Of a stretch of DNA of 10,647 nt, positions 6,376 through 10,647 are shown piece after piece. The notes beneath the pieces are model-generated. The model was not told where the DNA came from, did not search any database, and worked only from the letters and a program-made list of their open reading frames with translations. The first letter of the stretch is position 1; every line of letters begins with the position of its first letter. Both the position numbers and the translations under genes were made by a program. Source of the DNA: Haemophilus parahaemolyticus (GTDB lineage Bacteria; Pseudomonadota; Gammaproteobacteria; Enterobacterales; Pasteurellaceae); contig NZ_JAHAHT010000061.1 of assembly GCF_018373095.1 (NCBI RefSeq), positions 1-10,647 of the forward strand. Reading direction: 5' to 3'.

Positions 6376-6746
6376 TGTTTACCCCTTAAAATTGCTTTCA
6401 ATCGTTGTAAATTACTTTCCATTTTTGCCTTTTCCTGTGCCATTTCCTCCACACTTTTCGGCGGTGGTGACGGAAGCTCAGGATATTCACGCTGTGGCAA
6501 GGCTTCTAGCAGTTGTTTTGGCGTAGGAAACCAATCACAAGTTTGCCCAAGTGTCATAAATGCCGTCTCAAACCGCACCTTATCCAACTCCATATCCCAC
6601 GACTTTTTATAAGTGATTACCCGATACCATGCTTCCAGTGTTGGCTGTATCACATCTTCCGTTGGCGAATTTTTTAGGCGTAACAGCAATAACATTGCCA
6701 CGCCTTGAGCTAGCACAGGTTTTAGCCATTGATTGTTTTGCCCCAT
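6372..6746 (-). CDS. conserved Mu-like phage protein, function unknown
   Basis: 124 aa, no enzymatic motif. Residues 8-36 are hydrophobic-helical (LKPVLAQGVAMLLLLRL) but not a convincing membrane segment. A central part KSWDMELDKVRFETAF precedes the block DWFPTPKQLLEALPQR (about 71-86). The tail is proline-rich (ELPSPPPKSVEE), then a charged helix. The W-P-x-P-x-x-LL-x-x-LP pattern recurs in small early proteins of Mu-like phages as I remember them, but I know no assigned function. The start at 6746 lies 25 bases inside the previous gene; a perfect AAGGAG (6754-6759) with 7-base spacing supports it. The stop overlaps the gemA start. Confidence 0.75.
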   Translation of the reverse strand: MGQNNQWLKPVLAQGVAMLLLLRLKNSPTEDVIQPTLEAWYRVITYKKSWDMELDKVRFETAFMTLGQTCDWFPTPKQLLEALPQREYPELPSPPPKSVEEMAQEKAKMESNLQRLKAILRGKQ

Positions 6747-7201
6747 TCCAACGCTCCTTTAATTGCGTTCATTTTATTACTTGCAAGCGGTCGATTTTGC
6801 TCAGGATTTTGCACAGCCACCGCTGTGCTGATAGGCTTGTAGCCTGCAATAATTTCCAACAAATAACCATGCGACTTCATCGGCAGGGTAAAATTGACAC
6901 GGCTCGCCATCATTTGGTTAATGGCATAAATCCACGCCTCAGGCGGTGCAGGAAACTCACTCCCATCACGTTTGATAGTCTTAGCCTGTATCATCGGTGT
7001 GAGTTCGCCCAGCAAGGTTGCCACACGGTCGAACGTGAGCGAACTTTTCGCAGGACGAAACAGCCCCAAATAACGAATTAAGGCTTCGCCTAACTCACCA
7101 CTCACCAACAATGCCGCATTTAAGGCATCACTTGCTGCTTTGTTGGCAATCAACGCGTCCAACGAATGCAACGCTCCACACGCACTACATTTCACTTTCA
7201 T
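6722..7201 (-). CDS. conserved Mu-like phage early protein with N-terminal CxxC
   Basis: 159 aa. It starts MKVKCSACGALHSLDALI, a CxxC that could be half of a zinc site (C5, C8); no second pair is visible, so metal binding would need dimerisation or other ligands. The middle reads LIRYLGLFRPAKSSLTFDRV followed by LLGELTPMIQA, then APPEAWIYAINQM and LPMKSHGYLLEIIAG. This layout is familiar to me from B3/D3112-type and other Mu-like phages, where it is a conserved protein without known role. AGGAG precedes the ATG at 7201. The gene is separated from the upstream one by 45 bases that contain a terminator hairpin, so it may be transcribed by read-through or from its own promoter. GC is about 50%, higher than the gene before it. 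Confidence 0.75.
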   Translation of the reverse strand: MKVKCSACGALHSLDALIANKAASDALNAALLVSGELGEALIRYLGLFRPAKSSLTFDRVATLLGELTPMIQAKTIKRDGSEFPAPPEAWIYAINQMMASRVNFTLPMKSHGYLLEIIAGYKPISTAVAVQNPEQNRPLASNKMNAIKGALEWGKTING

Positions 7202-7223
7202 TTTCGGTTCTCCTAATACAAGA

Positions 7224-7243
7224 AAACCGCCCGAAGGCGGTTT
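7224..7243 (-). terminator. mid-operon terminator with UUCG tetraloop
   Basis: On the minus strand AAACCGCC, loop TTCG, GGCGGTTT, then TCTTG. The 8-base stem is perfect and the loop is the extra-stable UUCG closed by C-G pairs. It begins 3 bases after the stop of the 135-aa gene (7247) and lies before the ribosome binding site of the next gene, so it would split the operon or attenuate it. Confidence 0.8.
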
Positions 7244-7246
7244 GGT

Positions 7247-7654
7247 TTAACAAGTTGGGTCAAAATGCTGAATATATTCAGGCTCGTCATCATCTTCCAG
7301 TAAGGATTTAATAACAGGATCATCGGTAAAAATCATTTTTGCCATTCCCATTAATACAGGCTCAATGCCGTCCTTATTTTCAACTTGTCCATTTACAGCC
7401 CAATCATTGTCTTCATCAAGGAAGAAATTAAAGTGAAGGTCAGCTGTGAAGCCTTTATCTGCTTCAGGTACTAAGCGAATAATTTGATACCAGCCTTTTG
7501 TTACGACAATAGGTATTGTTGTCATCAAATCAGTTATTATGGTTCTAACTTTGTTTGGCAGTTTAGCGGAATGTTTAGCACCTATCGTAAAGCTTAGTTC
7601 TTCTGTTGTTGGACAAACGCCAATAGAAACTGTGGTCAAATAATGTGCCGTCAT
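7247..7654 (-). CDS. orphan 135-aa acidic protein, possible moron
   Basis: I do not recognise this protein. It is soluble-looking, with a beta-rich feel (LTTVSIGVCPTTEELSFTIG, then WYQIIRLVPEADKGF and ADLHFNFFLDEDNDW) and a strongly acidic tail (SLLEDDDEPEYIQHFDP). There is no signal peptide or membrane segment. The ATG at 7654 overlaps the stop of the 52-aa gene as ATGA. GC over 7261-7620 is about 37% by my count, against 47-50% in the flanking phage genes, and a terminator follows at once. A low-GC gene with its own terminator in a phage operon is the usual look of a moron, a late-acquired accessory gene, often serving lysogeny or counter-defence. That role is inference only. Confidence 0.7.
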   Translation of the reverse strand: MTAHYLTTVSIGVCPTTEELSFTIGAKHSAKLPNKVRTIITDLMTTIPIVVTKGWYQIIRLVPEADKGFTADLHFNFFLDEDNDWAVNGQVENKDGIEPVLMGMAKMIFTDDPVIKSLLEDDDEPEYIQHFDPTC

Positions 7655-7809
7655 ATTCTTACCCCCATTTTCATCAAAATCCCCTTCGCATTACTTACAT
7701 ACACTTTGGCGTATTCCATTTGTTCTTTATCCAGTGATTTTTCAGCCTGTTCCAGCTGAATAATCGCTTGGCGAAGTTGCATTTTTAAGGCTTCTAGTGT
7801 GGAAATCAT
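7651..7809 (-). CDS. small 52-aa helical protein, function unknown
   Basis: The 52-codon frame reads MISTLEALKMQLRQAIIQLE, then QAEKSLDKEQMEYAKVYVSN and a short basic end. Heptad-like leucines and isoleucines suggest one amphipathic helix or coiled coil. Its ATG (7809) overlaps the stop of the ANR gene and its stop overlaps the ATG of the 135-aa gene, both as ATGA. This double coupling is the main evidence that it is real. GC is about 41%, between its two neighbours. No family is recognised. Confidence 0.65.
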   Translation of the reverse strand: MISTLEALKMQLRQAIIQLEQAEKSLDKEQMEYAKVYVSNAKGILMKMGVRI

Positions 7810-8027
7810 TGTCTTTTCTCCCGTTTACCTTGCCATGTTTTGCAGTAGGTTTTGCGCGTGTTGCACCACTCACGTTGTTTGAGTGTTACCGCTTGCTTTG
7901 CTGCTTCTCCCCACAATTCACTAGCTCGGGCATAATTGCCCGAACGTTCCATTGCTGCTGCGGTTTCCGTTGCTTCGCGATAGACTTCTTCTAGCACATC
8001 GCGGTCGATTTTCGGTCTTCGCCCCAT
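7806..8027 (-). CDS. ANR-family regulatory protein
   Basis: 73 aa. The pattern EATETAAAMERSGNYARASE, then LWGEAAKQAVTLKQREWCNT and RKTYC is that of the ANR (AraC negative regulator) family. In pathogenic enterics these small proteins bind AraC/Rns-type activators and damp virulence gene expression; homologues also occur in phages. The N-terminus MGRRPKIDRDVLEE is basic then helical. The ATG at 8027 shares one base with the gam stop (TAATG), and GAGGAGG inside the end of gam is its ribosome binding site. The stop overlaps the next gene by ATGA. In a phage early operon it may modulate a host or phage regulator; the target cannot be told from the sequence. Confidence 0.75.
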   Translation of the reverse strand: MGRRPKIDRDVLEEVYREATETAAAMERSGNYARASELWGEAAKQAVTLKQREWCNTRKTYCKTWQGKREKRQ

Positions 8028-8548
8028 TAGCGCACCTCCTCATCATTCGGTTTGATGATAAATTCTTCTTCATTCTCCCGAATACTCACACCTGCAATCG
8101 CCTTGGCGTTATTCGGGTCAGCAAGCAAGGCTTCTTTGTTCACTTCTTCTTTCACGCGTAAGAACTGAAACAGCCCCAAGTTCTTGATATTTTCAATCAC
8201 TTTCGCCATCGAACTAATCCCCACCTTCGGCGGTTTGGCACGCCATTGTACTTCGCCGGTGGTAAAGTAAGCCGTCTTATGTTTGCCGCCGTTAGTGAGT
8301 TCTAAACGACGACTTTCACAAAACGCTTGCACCGCCTTTTGTAACGGCTTCACTTGTTCTTTCAGCGCAGTCAATTGTGCCGTGTATTTTTCATCAACAG
8401 CTGCTTTCTCATCCGCTTGCTGGGTGGTCAATCGTACCTGCTCACGCTCTAAATCGCCGATCTGTTTAATCGCCAACGCCACTTCATCTTGGGTTTGCAA
8501 GGCAATTTCTTGTACTTCGCTTTTTACTCTTGTCGCTCGTTTAGCCAT
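8027..8548 (-). CDS. gam: host-nuclease inhibitor Gam
   Basis: Mu-type Gam, 173 aa, binds the ends of double-stranded DNA as a dimer and shields them from RecBCD and other exonucleases; it is a bacterial counterpart of Ku. The N-terminal two thirds are a long helical hairpin rich in E, K, Q (QIGDLEREQVRLTTQQADEK through LKEQVKPLQKAVQAFCESRR). Then follows the conserved beta part GGKHKTAYFTTGEVQWRAKP. The C-terminal part has LGLFQFLRVKEEVNKEALLA followed by AIAGVSIRENEEEFIIKP. Length and layout match the family. AAGGAG (8558-8563) precedes the ATG at 8548; the start overlaps the lipoprotein stop by 8 bases. The gene appears intact, which may matter for DNA repair in the host if it is expressed. 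Confidence 0.93.
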   Translation of the reverse strand: MAKRATRVKSEVQEIALQTQDEVALAIKQIGDLEREQVRLTTQQADEKAAVDEKYTAQLTALKEQVKPLQKAVQAFCESRRLELTNGGKHKTAYFTTGEVQWRAKPPKVGISSMAKVIENIKNLGLFQFLRVKEEVNKEALLADPNNAKAIAGVSIRENEEEFIIKPNDEEVR

Positions 8549-8744
8549 TGTTTGTTACTCCTTTTTGGCAAGTATAAGGATAAAAATCTGCGTTAATTTT
8601 TGGGGTTAGGCTGCCGTTGGGCGAGCGGAGGTAAACTACACCGCTGATACAAAGTTCGGCATACGCCCACGTTTGCTTTTGTATCATTCCGTCATCACAG
8701 CCAGCCAACAAAAATGCGGTTAAAATTAAGGTTGTTTTTCTCAT
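8541..8744 (-). CDS. small phage lipoprotein
   Basis: 67 aa with a short signal peptide MRKTTLILTAFLLAGC; the lipobox LLAGC puts the lipidated cysteine at residue 16. Asp follows at +2 (CDD), which in E. coli keeps lipoproteins in the inner membrane. The mature part is about 52 residues with two more cysteines (in AELCISG and YPYTCQKG) that could form a disulfide in the periplasm. GGGGGG lies upstream of the ATG, 8 bases after the B stop; the stop overlaps gam. An early-expressed lipoprotein between B and gam would fit superinfection exclusion or membrane modification of the lysogen, but no known family is recognised. Confidence 0.75.
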   Translation of the reverse strand: MRKTTLILTAFLLAGCDDGMIQKQTWAYAELCISGVVYLRSPNGSLTPKINADFYPYTCQKGVTNNG

Positions 8745-8752
8745 ATCGCCCC

Positions 8753-9925
8753 CTAAACCTGCATCACTACATCGCCGTTCACTTTCGGCACACCTAAACT
8801 TTCTGCCAAGTTCATCGCCGCAGTTAGCAAGTTATTTACTGCGAGCGGATATAACAAGCTGGTGGTGGTTTTATTTCTTCCCACCGCCGTTAAGCGTTGT
8901 CGCACCGCTAAAAACGCATCTTCTTCAAAAATGTCGCTCAATTTTTTGCCCACTTTAGCCAAGCGGAACGCCACATAGTTTTCCAACTCCGCATCAAGGG
9001 GCGCGAGTTCCACTACTTCACAGCGTTGCACCACTTCGCGGACTTCGGTGTTGCGTTCGGAAAGTTTCAGCTTTAACTCAGGCTGACCAATCAACACAAT
9101 CGAAATCAGCTTTTTAAAGCCATCTTCCAACTCAAAAAAGCGTTTCAAGTGTTTAAGCGTCGGAATTGGCAAGGAGTGCGCTTCTTCGATGATTAGCACG
9201 TTCGAATAGCCCGATTTACAGCTTTCTTTCAACACTTGATGCAACTGGCGAAAACGTGCTTCAGGCGAACGCTTCACGCTTTGCAGTGGGGCAAGGGTGG
9301 AAATAATCGCTTCGGCAATATGGGCTGCTTTGAGCGTTTTGCCCTTGATGTCGTTGTCTTCCATCGCGATAATGTAAGGCTCAATCACCGCAATCGGAGC
9401 GTTTTCGGCACGAATGCGGTCAATCAAATCCCGTCTGAGTGTGGATTTACCTGCACCACTTTCACCCACCACCGCCATAAAACCACCATGCTTGGCGGTT
9501 TGATAAAGCGACTCCCGCACATAACGAATGTCGCTGGTGACGAAAACTTCATCAGCCGAGCGAATATCGACGGAAAAAGGGTCAATCGGTAATAAAAAAT
9601 GTTTCTTAGTGGCTGGAAATAAAGCCTGTTTTGCGAGTAACATAATCTCGTCCTTAATTTCTTTTGTTGTTTTAAGGGCTGAAGCGGCAGGCTCGGTCGC
9701 CAAACTTTCCCCTGTCGCTTCATCTTTCAATAGCTCGGCAAGCGGTTGGTTTATCCCAATCTTTTGCAAAGACGCTATTAAACTCTTCTCAAATGCCGCC
9801 CACTCCCGCACCCGTTGATTATGGTTTATCAACTGAGAAATGGTTGCAGGCGACACATTCATCATCTGTGCTAACTGCCTTAAGCTCACGCCCTTATCAA
9901 TCAGCACCTGTTTTAACTTCAGCAT
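8753..9925 (-). CDS. Mu-like transposition protein B (AAA ATPase)
   Basis: ATP-dependent DNA-binding protein that delivers target DNA to the phage transposase and provides target immunity. From the ATG at 9925 it is 390 aa. An N-terminal helix-turn-helix (SLRQLAQMMNVSPATISQLI, about 14-33) resembles the DNA-binding head of MuB. The ATPase part has Walker A GESGAGKST (about 154-162), Walker B VLIIEEAH (about 243-250, Glu where Asp is commoner) and a sensor-1 strand IVLIGQPEL (about 276-284), as in the TniB/ExeA/MuB group. An in-frame TTG at 9940 would add MKEHF, but AAGGAG lies between it and the ATG, so the ATG is preferred. The partner transposase gene A should lie directly upstream and is absent; instead homology stops at a hairpin element. 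Without A it cannot act in transposition. Confidence 0.9.
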   Translation of the reverse strand: MLKLKQVLIDKGVSLRQLAQMMNVSPATISQLINHNQRVREWAAFEKSLIASLQKIGINQPLAELLKDEATGESLATEPAASALKTTKEIKDEIMLLAKQALFPATKKHFLLPIDPFSVDIRSADEVFVTSDIRYVRESLYQTAKHGGFMAVVGESGAGKSTLRRDLIDRIRAENAPIAVIEPYIIAMEDNDIKGKTLKAAHIAEAIISTLAPLQSVKRSPEARFRQLHQVLKESCKSGYSNVLIIEEAHSLPIPTLKHLKRFFELEDGFKKLISIVLIGQPELKLKLSERNTEVREVVQRCEVVELAPLDAELENYVAFRLAKVGKKLSDIFEEDAFLAVRQRLTAVGRNKTTTSLLYPLAVNNLLTAAMNLAESLGVPKVNGDVVMQV

Positions 9926-9931
9926 AAAATG

Positions 9932-9937
9932 CTCCTT
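9932..9937 (-). promoter_or_regulatory. ribosome binding site that decides the B start
   Basis: A perfect AAGGAG with 6-base spacing to the ATG at 9925. It lies downstream of the in-frame TTG at 9940, ruling against that longer start. Confidence 0.75.
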
Positions 9938-9943
9938 CAATAA

Positions 9944-9982
9944 TTTCCCCTTTTTTGTAAAGAGGGGTTAGGGGAGATTTTT
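9944..9982. repeat. hairpin-bearing intergenic element at the phage breakpoint
   Basis: CCCCTTTTT (9947-9955) pairs with AAAGAGGGG (9959-9967) with one G-T pair and a 3-base loop, followed by TTAGGGGAGATTTTT. This C4-T-rich hairpin plus GGGGAGATT pattern resembles small dispersed intergenic repeats I have seen in Pasteurellaceae and neighbours, but I cannot show other copies here. It lies exactly between the phage B gene and the methylase pseudogene. Confidence 0.45.
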
Positions 9983-10449
9983 GGCAATCACGCCACTAAT
10001 AGTTTCAAGTGTGAGCGTGTCGGCTCACTTGAAGACTTATATCGTAAAGATTTCTGGCATTGTGTGCAGTTAAGCGATTACCCAAGTGCGGACGGCTATT
10101 TGGACGGCGTAGAAGTTGTACGCAAGTCATTTCATACCTTGCTGCCAAAGTATGCCAACGGCCCGAAAGCCTTGTTTGTGTTAGATCCGACTTACCTTTG
10201 TACCAAACAAGAAAGTTACAAACAAGCCACCTATTTTGACTTGATTGACTTCTTGCGACTGGTCAATATCACTCGTCCGCCGCATGTGTTTTTTAGCTCG
10301 ACGAAGTCGGAGTTTATTCGATTTGTGAATTATATGTTGGAAGACAAGGTGGATAATTGTCAGGCGTTTGAGAATGCCGAGCGGATACGATCAATGCCAA
10401 GCTGAACTACCAAGTGGCGTACGAGGACAATTTAGTCTATAAATTTTAG
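9983..10449 (+). pseudogene. D12-class DNA adenine methylase, broken C-terminal part
   Basis: Reading from 9983 the frame gives GNHATNSFKCERVGSLEDLY, then RKDFWHCVQLSDYPSADGYL and on to ALFVLDPTYLCTKQESYKQA. This is the C-terminal half of a D12-class N6-adenine methylase, which transfers a methyl group from S-adenosylmethionine to adenine in a short DNA site. The catalytic motif is DPTY (about 10189-10200) instead of DPPY. The frame ends at a TGA at 10403-10405, but the next frame continues as INAKLNYQVAYEDNLVYKF to a TAG at 10447-10449, so one base seems lost near 10388 (AERI then TIN would restore it). A Cys stands where the related tail at 5362-5475 has Trp (NCQAF against NWQAF). The N-terminal half is missing. 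A GTG at 10064 could start a 113-aa product but has no catalytic sense. Confidence 0.85.
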
Positions 10450-10456
10450 CTATGAA

Positions 10457-10484
10457 AAAGGCTTCACGTGATCACGAAGCCTTT
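10457..10484 (+). terminator. terminator after the methylase pseudogene
   Basis: AAAGGCTTC (10457-10465) pairs perfectly with GAAGCCTTT (10476-10484), followed by GTTTTAG. The 10-base loop contains the self-complementary GTGATCAC. It begins 7 bases after the TAG at 10449, supporting that stop as the original gene end. Confidence 0.75.
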
Positions 10485-10509
10485 GTTTTAGTCTTCTAGC
10501 TTCAACAAA

Positions 10510-10647
10510 ATGGCACTATTCGACTACTTAATTAGCGATGATTTAGGTATTACTTTAGACGCAGATTTTATCCAAACTACAAATCACTCACTTTATTTTT
10601 GGGTTGCAACACCTTACACCACTATTAAAAATTGCAAAGCAGTGGAC
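10510..10647 (+). CDS. unidentified open frame, truncated by the window end
   Basis: From the ATG at 10510 the frame is open for 46 codons to the window edge: MALFDYLISDDLGITLDADF, then IQTTNHSLYFWVATPYTTIK and onward. I do not recognise it. There is no clear ribosome binding site before the ATG, and it starts 26 bases after the methylase terminator hairpin. The composition looks coding (acidic start, balanced residues) but 46 codons are too few to be sure. It probably belongs with the methylase pseudogene to another phage remnant. Confidence 0.4.
   Translation, partial: MALFDYLISDDLGITLDADFIQTTNHSLYFWVATPYTTIKNCKAVD

Noticed and set aside
6629..7081. 150-codon plus-strand frame opposite the phage early genes
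   Set aside because: Antisense to two tightly packed minus-strand genes with good ribosome binding sites; the product has no recognisable features.
8283..8609. 108-codon plus-strand frame opposite gam
   Set aside because: Shadow of gam; cysteine- and serine-rich nonsense composition.
9236..9818. Two plus-strand open frames opposite the B gene
   Set aside because: Antisense to a secure ATPase gene; no start signals or domains.
8753..9925. ExeA/TniB of a Tn7- or Tn5053-like transposon as alternative for the ATPase
   Set aside because: Motifs are shared by the group, but the neighbours (Gam, GemA, Mor) and the N-terminal helix-turn-helix place it with phage B proteins.

Overview
The window looks like Pasteurellaceae chromosome carrying the remnant of a Mu-like (transposable) prophage. 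Three exact copies of the 9-base core ACAAGCGGT (429-437 on +, 1221-1229 and 2545-2553 on -) are the DNA-uptake signal of the Actinobacillus/Mannheimia branch rather than the Haemophilus type. The moderately AT-rich host genes fit this. The genus cannot be settled from this sequence alone.

Left part (1-4852, all +): core genes fldA (flavodoxin), fur (iron-responsive repressor), polA (DNA polymerase I with all three catalytic domains intact) and lolA (periplasmic lipoprotein carrier). fldA and fur form a tight pair closed by a hairpin. polA and lolA are separated by 91 bases with a second hairpin.

Junction (4853-5361): after lolA comes about 250 bases of gene-free host DNA, then the 3' end of an IS3-family (IS150-like) element on the minus strand (5100-5240). 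Its transposase frame is cut at 5240/5241, exactly where TGTA begins. This is followed by tandem and inverted 19-base repeats built on TTTGCATAG. I read this as the right end of a Mu-like phage inserted in the IS element. Just inside it lies a strong terminator and the last ~37 codons of a D12-class adenine methylase, the same place where phage Mu carries its DNA-modification gene mom.

Phage block (5362-9925, all -): read from high to low coordinates this is a compact early/middle operon. The order is MuB-like AAA ATPase, small lipoprotein, Gam, ANR-family regulator, a 52-aa coiled-coil-like protein, a low-GC 135-aa orphan followed by a UUCG-loop terminator, two conserved phage proteins, GemA (gp16) and Mor. 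Most neighbours overlap by ATGA or by a few bases. The lysis, head and tail genes that should lie between Mor and the methylase are missing. So are the transposase A gene, ner and the repressor that should precede B. The block is therefore an internally deleted, immobile prophage relic whose early reading frames are nonetheless almost all open.

Right part (9941-10647, +): a small hairpin-bearing intergenic element marks the point where phage homology stops. Next comes a second, different D12 methylase 3' fragment with a damaged catalytic motif (DPTY) and a frameshift, then its terminator and an unrecognised reading frame that runs off the end.

I do not see a complete new defence or mobile system. 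The most interesting items are the deletion structure and phage end, the orphan low-GC gene with its own terminator, the phage ANR protein and lipoprotein, and the probable frameshift at the end of Mor.
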